From positions 2,559 to 66,558 of the forward strand of contig VXNM01000009.1 of NCBI GenBank assembly GCA_009840545.1: a DNA stretch of 64,000 nt, written 5' to 3'. Below are positions 18,234 to 26,808 of this stretch, piece by piece. Position 1 is the first letter of the stretch; each line of letters begins with the position of its first letter. Origin of the DNA: Gammaproteobacteria bacterium (lineage in GTDB: Bacteria > Pseudomonadota > Gammaproteobacteria > Pseudomonadales > Azotimanducaceae). Below the pieces are notes generated by a model, which saw only the letters and a list, made by a program, of their open reading frames with translations, searched no databases and was not told where the DNA came from. The position numbers and the translations under genes were made by a program.

Positions 18234-19757
18234 CTACGTCAGATCAACGGTGGAGATACTGCCCTCTGCTCGGGCGCGCCACTGCTTGGGGCCACTTTGA
18301 TGTACGGAGTTTCCCTTCGAGTCTACAGCGACCGTAACGGGCATATCCTTGACTTCGAACTCGTAAATCGCCTCCATCATCAAGTCCTCGAAAGCTAGAA
18401 GCCTCGACGAGGTAATTGACTTGGAAACCAGATAAGCAGCACCTCCCACAGCAATTAGGGAAACGGCTCCATTTTCTCGTATGACATCAACAGCTTCCGC
18501 TCCTCGCTCTGCCTTGCCGATCATGCCTAATAGTCCGGTAGTCTCCAGCATTTGTCGAGTGAATCTGTCCATTCGGGTCGCAGTGGTCGGACCGGCTGGT
18601 CCAACTACTTCCTCCCGTACTGGGTCCACAGGACCAACGTAGTAGATGAAGCGGTCGGTGAAGTCAACGGGAAGAGATCTTCCTTCGTTCAAGTATTGGC
18701 ACAGTCGCTTGTGGGCAGCATCTCGTCCTGTAAGTATCTTTCCGGAAAGAAGCAATGTTTCTCCAGCCTTCCAATTCGCTACATCCTGTTTGGTTATTCC
18801 GTCTAGGTCTACGCGTCTAGCGATTGCGTTGGGTTCGTATTCAATATCTGGCCATAACGACAAGTCCGGGGCAGTAAATACCGCCGGCCCAGTTCCGTCG
18901 AGTTCAAACTTGATATGTCGAGTGGCGGTGCAATTTGGGATCACCGCAACTGGCTTATTGGCAGCGTGCGTGGGATATTCCAAGACTTTTACGTCCAAGA
19001 CTGTTGTCAAGCCTCCCAATCCCTGTGCACCAATACCTAGCGCATTAACTCGGTCGAAAATCTCCAGTCGCAATTCTTCTGCGTGGCTCTGCGCCCCTCG
19101 CTCCTTCAAGGCATGTATGTCGATCGGCTGCATCATTGCTTCTTTTGCAAGGACCATGGCTTTTTCTGGAGTTCCACCAACCCCAATTCCAAGAATTCCA
19201 GGTGGACACCAACCTGCACCCATCTTGGGCACTACAGACAGTATCCAATCCGCAACTGATTCGGAGGGTTCGAGCACTTTGAAGTTTGCCTTTGCTTCGC
19301 TTCCTCCTCCTTTGGCGGCAACTTCGATCTCCAGCTTGTCGCCGGCCACCAGCTTGGTATGAATGATGGCAGGTGTGTTGTCTTTCGTATTGGTCCGCTT
19401 GCCGTCGGGGTCGGCCATCATCGACCCTCTTAGCGGATTCTCCGAGTACAGATAGGCTTGCCGAACGCCTTCGTTAACGATGTCTTCTACCGGCAGACTT
19501 GCGTCCCAATGCACATCCATACCAACGTTCAGGAACACGTTTACGACTCCAGTGTCCTGACATATGGGGCGTTTTCCAATTGCACACATACGCGAATTGG
19601 CAAGGACCTGTCGTAGAGCATCCTTGGCGGCAGGGGATTCCTCCTTCTCCCATGCCTCAGTCATGGCTTGAATGAAGTCGGGTGGGTGGTAGTACGAGAC
19701 ATACTGCAAGGCATCGCAAATGCTCTTGGCAAGATCGTCCTGTCGGATAGTTGTCAT
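18234..19757 (-). CDS. fumA: Fumarate hydratase class I (4Fe-4S)
   Basis: 507 aa from ATG 19757; a longer frame to 19823 lacks support. It interconverts fumarate and malate in the citric acid cycle. The N-terminal alpha domain holds the first cluster ligand C66 in ICQDTG and the substrate segment ENPLRGSMM. The second and third ligands are in PNCTATRHIKFELDGTG and HKRLCQYL. The C-terminal beta domain (YYVGPVDP, GPAGPTTATRMDRFT) contributes the dicarboxylate site. The length matches one-chain FumA/FumB enzymes. The cluster makes it oxygen-sensitive. Stand-alone gene; the class is secure, the exact symbol (A or B) is conventional. Confidence 0.9.
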   Translation of the reverse strand: MTTIRQDDLAKSICDALQYVSYYHPPDFIQAMTEAWEKEESPAAKDALRQVLANSRMCAIGKRPICQDTGVVNVFLNVGMDVHWDASLPVEDIVNEGVRQAYLYSENPLRGSMMADPDGKRTNTKDNTPAIIHTKLVAGDKLEIEVAAKGGGSEAKANFKVLEPSESVADWILSVVPKMGAGWCPPGILGIGVGGTPEKAMVLAKEAMMQPIDIHALKERGAQSHAEELRLEIFDRVNALGIGAQGLGGLTTVLDVKVLEYPTHAANKPVAVIPNCTATRHIKFELDGTGPAVFTAPDLSLWPDIEYEPNAIARRVDLDGITKQDVANWKAGETLLLSGKILTGRDAAHKRLCQYLNEGRSLPVDFTDRFIYYVGPVDPVREEVVGPAGPTTATRMDRFTRQMLETTGLLGMIGKAERGAEAVDVIRENGAVSLIAVGGAAYLVSKSITSSRLLAFEDLMMEAIYEFEVKDMPVTVAVDSKGNSVHQSGPKQWRARAEGSISTVDLT

Positions 19758-19958
19758 GAGGTGAATTTCGAGCAGGTAGTCGAAGAGCCTGTATTGAATT
19801 TCGGTCTTGATCCTGAAAACCAACCGCGACGGAAGCCCATGGTAAAGTCCATGTGTTTGCAGCGGGACCGAGAGTGTCGTGTCTTAGTCACAAATTTTAC
19901 AAAGGAATCCACAACAAGAGAGTCCCCATCCCAATAATGCAGGTGGAAAAACTGTGAC

Positions 19959-21119
19959 ATGCGACTAAATCTCTCATTGCTTGCCCGTTGGAAACTTGCT
20001 TTCTTAGTCGTTCTTCTTCTCTTCGTCCTGATTATGATTTGCGGTGCACTCATCTTCGGATCTTCCAGATACGAGAGGCAAGCGGCAGTTGAGGTTGGCA
20101 CCGAGAAAGCAAATGAAGGGAGTGTCGGTTTGGGTTCCATTAGTTCTCGCGATCAACAACTTGAGCTAGCCACACTTTCGTCCAATGCCGAAAGTGCCAA
20201 AGATCACCGTGATCCCAGTATTGCATGCACAGGGGTGCAGTGGTGGAAAATCGAACACGAGAAAATGATTCCGCAAGAGTGTTTAGATGCGCTGGAGTAC
20301 AAATTTCTCGATGAGGATGCTGGCAAGTACGCCTATAGTGAAATGAGCTTTGGAACGACAATCACTTTCCGAAGAATTTTCGCTGATCCAGTGGGTGACA
20401 TAGAAAGGGTGTTAGAGGCTCTTCATCGCAACGATTGTTGGAGCGAGGAAGTCTATTGGAGTCGATCGGCGAGAAGAGAGAACTGTCACTCAGAATCCTT
20501 TGTCAGTTACGGAATCTTTCAGAATCTATGTGGTTACATTGATACGAAGAGAAGGAGAGCTTCACTGCAGGATCACTGGGTGAAAGCCCGCTGCCAACGA
20601 ATGATCGAAGGATTCGACGAGTCGATTTACTTGGAGAAGTTCTCCGCATCTCCTCTCTCTAACCTTATGCAAGAGTACTACGAGCGGGAGGACATTCGAT
20701 CCATCCATCACTCGATTCTGCTTCTGGCGGTGGACATGATTGACGAAACGGCTATCGGTCTGTCGTTTATGGATAGCGAACTTCACAGAAAATATGCTTG
20801 GAAAAGTCCCTTGCCGGTAATGCGGATGATTCCGCACTGGGACGAGATCGGGTTGATCGAGAGGATTGAAGTACCCACAATTGACCACAGACGGGCAATG
20901 GAAATCGCTCTTGATGTGGCATTGGGGTTGGAGGAACTTGGCGTTGAACCGAATTGGAAAAACTTGGTGGACGAGTCCCTACTGTGGGTAACGACCGACA
21001 CCGATACATTTCAGGACGCAATCGTCGAGCTCAGTACAAGTATAGATCCAATCAGTGACCATCGGAAGCTTCGTGCAATGCGCACAATGGAGCGTACGTT
21101 CTTGGATCAGAATAACTAG
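19959..21119 (+). CDS. Hypothetical membrane-anchored protein
   Basis: 386 aa, family not recognised. One strong N-terminal membrane helix at residues 12-35 (KLAFLVVLLLFVLIMICGALIFG) follows a basic start, so the long C-terminal part is probably periplasmic. That part contains conserved-looking Cys pairs (IACTG/PQECLDA, NDCWSEE/RENCHSE, NLCGYID/KARCQRM) that could form disulfides. It then has a mostly helical Glu/Asp-rich stretch with HHSILLLAVDMI and ALDVALGLEELG. The layout (anchor plus helical body) recalls the array at 4190-8039 but the DP-repeat is absent. No catalytic motif is visible. Confidence 0.7.
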   Translation: MRLNLSLLARWKLAFLVVLLLFVLIMICGALIFGSSRYERQAAVEVGTEKANEGSVGLGSISSRDQQLELATLSSNAESAKDHRDPSIACTGVQWWKIEHEKMIPQECLDALEYKFLDEDAGKYAYSEMSFGTTITFRRIFADPVGDIERVLEALHRNDCWSEEVYWSRSARRENCHSESFVSYGIFQNLCGYIDTKRRRASLQDHWVKARCQRMIEGFDESIYLEKFSASPLSNLMQEYYEREDIRSIHHSILLLAVDMIDETAIGLSFMDSELHRKYAWKSPLPVMRMIPHWDEIGLIERIEVPTIDHRRAMEIALDVALGLEELGVEPNWKNLVDESLLWVTTDTDTFQDAIVELSTSIDPISDHRKLRAMRTMERTFLDQNN

Positions 21120-21302
21120 ACGATAGAACACATGGAGCAAGTTACTTGCCCCTTGTAACGCCGTCAGTTCAACATCGCTTGACTTGTTGCCAGAAATTAC
21201 GCAACCAAGAGAGATAACAGGACGGCATCCAAACCATCCTCCACCCTTGTGTCGCCGCTCGTTGCACCAACAAGTACACTGTGCAGAGGGAGGAGACCGG
21301 TT

Positions 21303-22097
21303 GTGCAAGGTTCGAGCGAGTTCGAACAACTTCAGATCACGATACCCACAGGTGATGTCGCTTACATCAAAGCGGGCCACGGCGAACCGGTTGTTTATCT
21401 TCACCACAGCTGGGGAAGCCCGGGAGCCCTGCCCTTTCATCACAATCTTATAGCGACAGGCTTTAGCACAACCATTCCTGATATGCCGGGATGGGGAGGA
21501 TCCACCCGACCGGTCTGGGCACGTGATGTTCGTGATATCGCGATCCTCATCGGAATCGCGATCGACACTCTTGGGCTAGGTCCTGTCACGCTGATTGGCG
21601 CTGGGTTCGGAGGGTACGTTGCCGCGGAGCTGGCCACAATGAGCCCATCTCGAATTGCACGTCTTGTCTTGATGGGAGCAGTTGGACTTTATCCCGATGA
21701 AGGCGAAATCCTCGATCAAATGATGTTGTCGCACCGACAATACATTCAAGAGAGTTTTCGAGATCGACAAACGTACGTTGAGCACTTTGGCGAAGAACCC
21801 GACGCGCAGATACGAACTCTGTGGGATCTGTCTCGAGAAATGACCGCTCGGGTCTCATGGAAGCCCTACATGCACAACCGTCGATTGCAGCATCTCTTGC
21901 CCAACGTCACTTGTCCCTCCCTCATTGTGTATGGTGAGAAGGACAAAGTGGCACCTCGATCCCTAGCTCAGCAATTCGAGAAAATTCTTCCCAACGCGAA
22001 GTTGGAATTAGTGCCCAACGCGGGCCATTTGGTTGAATTTGAAGAACCAAAAGTTGTGGCAGACCTAGTTTGCGAACACATGAGAAGATGTAGCTAA
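21303..22097 (+). CDS. Alpha/beta-hydrolase-fold protein lacking the nucleophilic serine
   Basis: 264 aa from GTG 21303, chosen because a strong GGAGGGAGGAG ribosome binding site lies just upstream; a GTG at 21249 is possible. The fold is clear: oxyanion region HHSWGSPGA, DMPGWGGS, strand-loop IGAGFGGYVAAE, acid YGEKDKVAP and His NAGHLVEFEEP. In the nucleophile elbow, usually GxSxGG, the Ser position is Gly (codon GGG at 21603-21605). Converting it back to any Ser codon needs two base changes, so a read error is unlikely. The Asp and His are present. It may be a binding protein or a non-hydrolytic enzyme such as a cofactor-free dioxygenase. Only 16 bp precede the monooxygenase gene, so they share an operon. 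Confidence 0.85.
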   Translation: MQGSSEFEQLQITIPTGDVAYIKAGHGEPVVYLHHSWGSPGALPFHHNLIATGFSTTIPDMPGWGGSTRPVWARDVRDIAILIGIAIDTLGLGPVTLIGAGFGGYVAAELATMSPSRIARLVLMGAVGLYPDEGEILDQMMLSHRQYIQESFRDRQTYVEHFGEEPDAQIRTLWDLSREMTARVSWKPYMHNRRLQHLLPNVTCPSLIVYGEKDKVAPRSLAQQFEKILPNAKLELVPNAGHLVEFEEPKVVADLVCEHMRRCS

Positions 22098-22113
22098 GAG
22101 AGGAACCGTATAG

Positions 22114-23448
22114 ATGTTCATCGGCCACTTCACCGAACGCCCCTATCAGGATCCAGAGTCGGGCTACTTCGGCGCAACAGGACGAAGTATCACGGATCTG
22201 ACGATGTCTAACGCGTCCTATGACCCAAAACTTGGTGCTCGACTCTATAACCGCTACCTCGACGAGAAAATCTACGCCGAAGAAATGGGATTTGACGGAC
22301 TAATGCTCAATGAGCATCACTCCACGCCGTTCTGCATGGGAGGAGTGATGAATCTCGAAGCAGCAATTTTGGCGCGGATCACGCACAAGTCCAAGATTGT
22401 GCTACTTGGGAACATACTGCCGATTTGGGACGATCCTTTGTTTCTCGCTGAAGAGCTTGCGGAAATCGACATGATTTCAGAAGGTCGATTGGTCACTGGA
22501 TGGGTTCGGGGCACAGGAAGAGAGAGCGTCGCGCACAACGCGGTCGCACCCTACAACTGGGAACGATTTCAAGAAGCGCACGACTTCATCATTGATGCTT
22601 GGACACGACCAGGGCCATTTCGTTGGGAGGGTGAACACTACCACTTCAGATATGTCAATCCATGGGCTAGACCCTATCAGGATCCTCATCCACCTATTTG
22701 GATTCCGGGAGTCATGAGTCGCAACACGGTGGCTTGGGCCGCCGAGAAGCGTTATCCGTATGTCATGTTGGCCACCGAGCTAGAACCAACCAAGGAGTCC
22801 TATGCGTACTACACGGAGGTTGCTAAGGAACACGGATACGAAACCGGAACGCAGCATCGCGGTTACTTGTTTAAAGTTCACGTCGACGAAACGGAGGAAT
22901 TAGCGGAGCAGGCAGGTCGGAAATTCGTACAGGGACCGAGTAATCCGTTTCTGGAGGGAAACCAAGGTGTCGTACGTCCCTTCATTCAGAACCTGCCTGG
23001 GCTAACGCAACGAAACAATCTCTTGCCAACTATGAGGAGTTTTGCTGCGGCAGCTTCGCGAGGCAGAGTCGCTCAGCATAAGTCTGAGACCAAGAAACCC
23101 ACAGAGCAAAAGAAACCGGAGAAGTTTGATACGTACGTCGATCAAACCAAGAAGTACAGCATCATTTCGGGAACCCCTAAAACGGTTATCCCCAAGGTTA
23201 AACATGTACTGGAGACTCTGAGACCTGGTTCGATTTTCTTCTGGGACGGTGATGGTGCGATGTCACACGAAGACTCAATGCGAAGCTTGCGCTTGATGGG
23301 TTCGGATGTGATTCCCGCTGTACGGGAGATTGCTGACGAATTGGAGCTTAAGAGTCCCTTTGAAGTCGATCCCAAGACTAATCAACGTATAGTGGATTCG
23401 AACACAAGCGATTCGCCTGACAATTCCTCGGAGTCCGAATCTCCTTAG
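22114..23448 (+). CDS. Luciferase-like (LLM class) flavin-dependent monooxygenase
   Basis: 444 aa, longer than the usual 330-380. The TIM-barrel core shows bacterial-luciferase landmarks: FDGLMLNEHHSTPFCMGG, LARITHKSKIVLLGNILP, DMISEGRLVTGWVRGTG, and PPIWIPGVMSRNTVAWAA. These enzymes use reduced FMN (supplied by a separate reductase) and O2. The C-terminal tail (residues about 315-444) has a lysine-rich insert before the final barrel elements, ending in a Ser/Asp-rich tail. It sits 16 bp after the hydrolase-fold gene and 10 bp before the halogenase-like gene, so the three form one transcription unit. The substrate is unknown. Confidence 0.88.
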   Translation: MFIGHFTERPYQDPESGYFGATGRSITDLTMSNASYDPKLGARLYNRYLDEKIYAEEMGFDGLMLNEHHSTPFCMGGVMNLEAAILARITHKSKIVLLGNILPIWDDPLFLAEELAEIDMISEGRLVTGWVRGTGRESVAHNAVAPYNWERFQEAHDFIIDAWTRPGPFRWEGEHYHFRYVNPWARPYQDPHPPIWIPGVMSRNTVAWAAEKRYPYVMLATELEPTKESYAYYTEVAKEHGYETGTQHRGYLFKVHVDETEELAEQAGRKFVQGPSNPFLEGNQGVVRPFIQNLPGLTQRNNLLPTMRSFAAAASRGRVAQHKSETKKPTEQKKPEKFDTYVDQTKKYSIISGTPKTVIPKVKHVLETLRPGSIFFWDGDGAMSHEDSMRSLRLMGSDVIPAVREIADELELKSPFEVDPKTNQRIVDSNTSDSPDNSSESESP

Positions 23449-23458
23449 CAAGACATAG

Positions 23459-25048
23459 GTGAGTTCCTCCGCTCCCATACTTGTAGTTGGCGGCGGTCCT
23501 GCGGGCAGCACAGTCGCCACACTATTGGCCCAACGCGGTTATACCGTCTTCCTGTTTGAACAAGCAAAGTTTCCACGCGATCATATTGGAGAGTCGCTAC
23601 TTCCGGCAACGCTAGCCACGCTCGAACTCTCCGGTGCCCTTGATGCTGTCCGAAGGGCTGGATTCGTCGAGAAGGCTGGAGCAACGATGGTTTGGGGGAA
23701 GGAAACTGAACCATGGACGTGGTACTTCCGAGAGACTAACACCCGATTTCCGTACTCGTATCAGGTCAATCGTCCTGAATTTGATCAACTCCTGCTGCAG
23801 CATGCAGGGGAAGTTGGAGTGCAGATTCATGAGCAAACACGGGTTGACGAAGTGATATTTGACTCGGGCAGGGCTATTGGAGTTCGAATTCAAGACGAGC
23901 CAATCGAAGGCTCATTCGTAGTTGATGCAACTGGACAGAGTTGCCTTATCAGTTCGAAACTTCAAGGAAGAAACTGGGATGAAGACTTCGTAAATCTCGC
24001 AATTTACAACTACTTCTCAGGCGCAAATCACCTTATAGGCGATGATCGTGGAAACATTCTGATTGAGTCTGTGCCAAATGGCTGGCTATGGAAAATCCCA
24101 CTCAAGAACAACGTTTCCAGCGTTGGGCTGGTTGCTGATCGCGACTCAACCGTAAAAGCAATTCGAAGGACAAATACTGAGCACGTTTTTGCTACGGCCC
24201 GCGAAGAATCGAAGATCGTACGTGACCTACTATCTGGTTCACACTGCAATTCCAGATCCATTGTCACACGCGACTGGTCCTATCAGTCGAACAGATTCGC
24301 TGGATGCGGCTGGGTATCTGTAGGAGATGCAGCATGCTTCATCGATCCGTTGTTTTCCACTGGAGTACATCTTGCAGTCAGTGGCGCGTTTCTAGCGGCC
24401 GCCCTAGTGGACACTTCGCTTTCCGATGTTGGATTAGTAGCTGAAGCTACACAATCCTACGAGGGGCTCTACCGTCAACAGTATGAGCATTTCCGAGAAC
24501 TCACTTCTTTGTTCTATTCTGGAAACCGAACGGTTGACTCTTACTTCTGGGAATCTCGACGCATCACCAACCACGAGAATTACGCTCCCCGAGAGGCCTT
24601 TATTCGAACGGTCTCGGGCCAAAACGTAGCAGGTTATGAGCGTTCGGTACTACACCACGCTGCCACACCCGACAAGTTTGATGAAGAACTTCGCAAGTTT
24701 GATGTTGGACTCAATCGTCGGAGAGTCGAGCTGAACAACGCAAATCTTCTTGAATCTACTGTTGTTTGTATAGCCGGAGTTAAAGTTGCAAGCAGCGTGG
24801 TACTTGATGGCGCACGATTCTCGCGGAGCAAAGTAATTCGTGGTGAGGACCGTGTAGATTTAGCAGTGAGCGATTTTGTGGCAGAAGTCGTTCAGTATTG
24901 TGCGGTGCCCAGAACAGTCTCTTCACTAGTGCAACAAATGACGGTAACCAGTCAATCAAGCAAGATTGTGGAGATGGTCACATCAACCATAGGTCTACTT
25001 GTGATTGACGGAATTCTTGAGCTAGTTGGGTCTTCTACCAACAACTAA
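23459..25048 (+). CDS. FAD-dependent halogenase-like monooxygenase
   Basis: 529 aa from GTG 23459. FAD dinucleotide motif VGGGPAGSTVATLL at residues 7-20 and E-rich strand end VFLFEQ. The FPRDHIGESLLPATL segment is typical of the non-tryptophan flavin halogenases. WLWKIP (near residue 207) matches the WxWxIP fingerprint that separates halogenases from ordinary hydroxylases. The second FAD motif is GDAACFIDPLFSTGVHLAV. The last about 100 residues (from IAGVKVASSVVLDGARF) form an additional small domain reminiscent of winged-helix/PqqD-like carriers. It could chlorinate or brominate a carrier-bound or phenolic substrate; a simple hydroxylase is the alternative. It ends 4 bp from the convergent Rieske gene. 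Confidence 0.8.
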   Translation: MSSSAPILVVGGGPAGSTVATLLAQRGYTVFLFEQAKFPRDHIGESLLPATLATLELSGALDAVRRAGFVEKAGATMVWGKETEPWTWYFRETNTRFPYSYQVNRPEFDQLLLQHAGEVGVQIHEQTRVDEVIFDSGRAIGVRIQDEPIEGSFVVDATGQSCLISSKLQGRNWDEDFVNLAIYNYFSGANHLIGDDRGNILIESVPNGWLWKIPLKNNVSSVGLVADRDSTVKAIRRTNTEHVFATAREESKIVRDLLSGSHCNSRSIVTRDWSYQSNRFAGCGWVSVGDAACFIDPLFSTGVHLAVSGAFLAAALVDTSLSDVGLVAEATQSYEGLYRQQYEHFRELTSLFYSGNRTVDSYFWESRRITNHENYAPREAFIRTVSGQNVAGYERSVLHHAATPDKFDEELRKFDVGLNRRRVELNNANLLESTVVCIAGVKVASSVVLDGARFSRSKVIRGEDRVDLAVSDFVAEVVQYCAVPRTVSSLVQQMTVTSQSSKIVEMVTSTIGLLVIDGILELVGSSTNN

Positions 25049-25052
25049 GCAC

Positions 25053-26801
25053 CTAGAACATGTCGTCAGCCGTTTCTCGACGTGCGAATCTTCGCGCTGT
25101 GCGAGTTGCTCGGTCGTTATCGTTCCTCTGTCGAACATCTGTGGCAAATCGAGCAATGCCAATTAACAGTTTGTTACGTGCAGGATGTGATGAGCATTGC
25201 CCGTATTCATCCAAGACGGTGCGCAACGTTCCGAGCAAATCGGTTCCCGTGTCGTGCTTAAGAATGGTCAACGCTAATTCTGTAAGTAGTTCGTTTGGAT
25301 CGAAATCAGACCTCAAGTAAGCTCGAACCTGTCCTGCGACCTCAGCGGTTCGGATGGATTCGATGTGTTCAACAATTTCCTTACATGCTTCCGTCGAGTT
25401 TTCTTGTTGTGATGGTGCGCCGTCGTCAATACGCAACAGGTCACTAGGTTGAAGATTCAACCATCGATTTTGATAGAAATGCCATGCAGCAAAGTAAGTC
25501 GCGTTGATTGCATTCTGGTAGGTTCCATATTTCAACACTCGCCGAATCGAAGAGGAAAGTTGCATTTCGTTCGATATATTGAACCAACCGGGGCTGAAAC
25601 TCGCTGGAGTTCGCGCCATGCGATCACCAGCGAGCATGACCATAGTGTCGACAAGCTGCGAAACATGAGCACCTTGCTCAAATGCATGGGTAACGCCATT
25701 GAAGGTAGCCTTTAAATCTCCGCTGAACAGACACTCGGCCAGCATCGACTCGTCATATCGTTTGGCCAGAGAACTTGGCTCGTTTGAGAATTTCTCAATC
25801 AAAGGCTGAATTTCATTGAGAAACTCGATGCTGTCTCTTGTGTCTCCCTGAGGTGTTCCTCGATTCCTACCCGCAACTTTAGCTCCTAAATTGCAAACCA
25901 TAGGACCGCAGAGTTCCCAACCAAATGTATCGATGAGCTCAGCTAAATCACCAATATGCACGACGTTTTGGCTGAACATGAGGAAACTAGGTTCAAGAAC
26001 GCAGTCGTACAGGAGAGGAATAATCTTTGAGTCGTTGCTTCCACAGTTCCTTGCCGTGATCAAGCACTTTTCGATACCTTCCCACATACGGTCCCTTGAG
26101 AACATGCGAGTCCAGCTCGCCAACCGCTCCCAATCAAGATCCCCGGGTAATGGCTGCGGTCGAATACGATCTCCTGCACGCCCCGAAGCTGCCTTGGCTG
26201 CAATCATTAGCGGAATGAGCCGATCCTCCTTTTCGAGCCTGCGAGACACTGCAATGCCATTAAGAAGTTGATTCAGTAGGAACGCGCCATTTGCACCATG
26301 GTCGGATGCAATGTGCTTTCCCAAGTGTTCGATGAGATGGTCGAACGTTTCTTCCTCCGACACGCCTTGCGCAAGCATGATGGCTATTGCTTTGGACAGA
26401 ATCCAGTTGTCTCTACTGAGTAGCGCTTCTTTCAAAAGCAAATAGTGTGAGTCCGTGCGCTTCGAGGAAACTCCTGCTACTTGAACGTAAACGCTTCCGT
26501 TTTCGACGCGTACTGCAAATGTGTCGAGATCGTCGCAACCTCCGGTAAAGCACCCTCCTCCATCCATGGCATAGCTCCAACCATGCCAATCACATTGCAA
26601 GACACCGTTTCTTGTCCGGCCTCGAATAAGTGGGTAGCCCATATGCGGACATTGGTTGTCGGTGGCATAGAAACGTCCGTTGTGGTTGAACAACGCAACA
26701 CTTCGATTGCCAACGCGAACGGCCATCGCCTTTTCAGGCGGAAGGTCATCAGTGCTCGCGACGCGTACAAATTCTTTTGTGTTTTCGATTGCTTTGCTCA
26801 T
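25053..26801 (-). CDS. Rieske [2Fe-2S] domain protein with large helical C-terminal domain (copy B)
   Basis: 582 aa from ATG 26801; an in-frame TTG at 26816 would overlap the preceding stop. The Rieske domain occupies residues about 10-115, with cluster ligands C51/H53 (CPHMG) and C70/H73 (CDWHG) at the usual CxH-16-CxxH spacing, then GGCFTGGCDDLDTF. The remaining about 460 residues are helical, with IEHLGKHIASDHGANG, KIIPLLYDCVLEPSFLMFSQN and LAELIDTFGWELCGP as blocks shared with its neighbour. I do not recognise this domain. It is not the alpha subunit fold of ring-hydroxylating oxygenases, since no 2-His/1-Asp motif of the (D/E)xxHxxxxH type is seen. It lies directly downstream of copy A in the same operon. 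Confidence 0.8.
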   Translation of the reverse strand: MSKAIENTKEFVRVASTDDLPPEKAMAVRVGNRSVALFNHNGRFYATDNQCPHMGYPLIRGRTRNGVLQCDWHGWSYAMDGGGCFTGGCDDLDTFAVRVENGSVYVQVAGVSSKRTDSHYLLLKEALLSRDNWILSKAIAIMLAQGVSEEETFDHLIEHLGKHIASDHGANGAFLLNQLLNGIAVSRRLEKEDRLIPLMIAAKAASGRAGDRIRPQPLPGDLDWERLASWTRMFSRDRMWEGIEKCLITARNCGSNDSKIIPLLYDCVLEPSFLMFSQNVVHIGDLAELIDTFGWELCGPMVCNLGAKVAGRNRGTPQGDTRDSIEFLNEIQPLIEKFSNEPSSLAKRYDESMLAECLFSGDLKATFNGVTHAFEQGAHVSQLVDTMVMLAGDRMARTPASFSPGWFNISNEMQLSSSIRRVLKYGTYQNAINATYFAAWHFYQNRWLNLQPSDLLRIDDGAPSQQENSTEACKEIVEHIESIRTAEVAGQVRAYLRSDFDPNELLTELALTILKHDTGTDLLGTLRTVLDEYGQCSSHPARNKLLIGIARFATDVRQRNDNDRATRTARRFARRETADDMF

Positions 26802-26808
26802 TTTCGAT

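Noticed and set aside
18646-19362. A 238-aa frame antisense to fumarase
   Set aside because: Shadow of the well-supported fumarase gene on the other strand.
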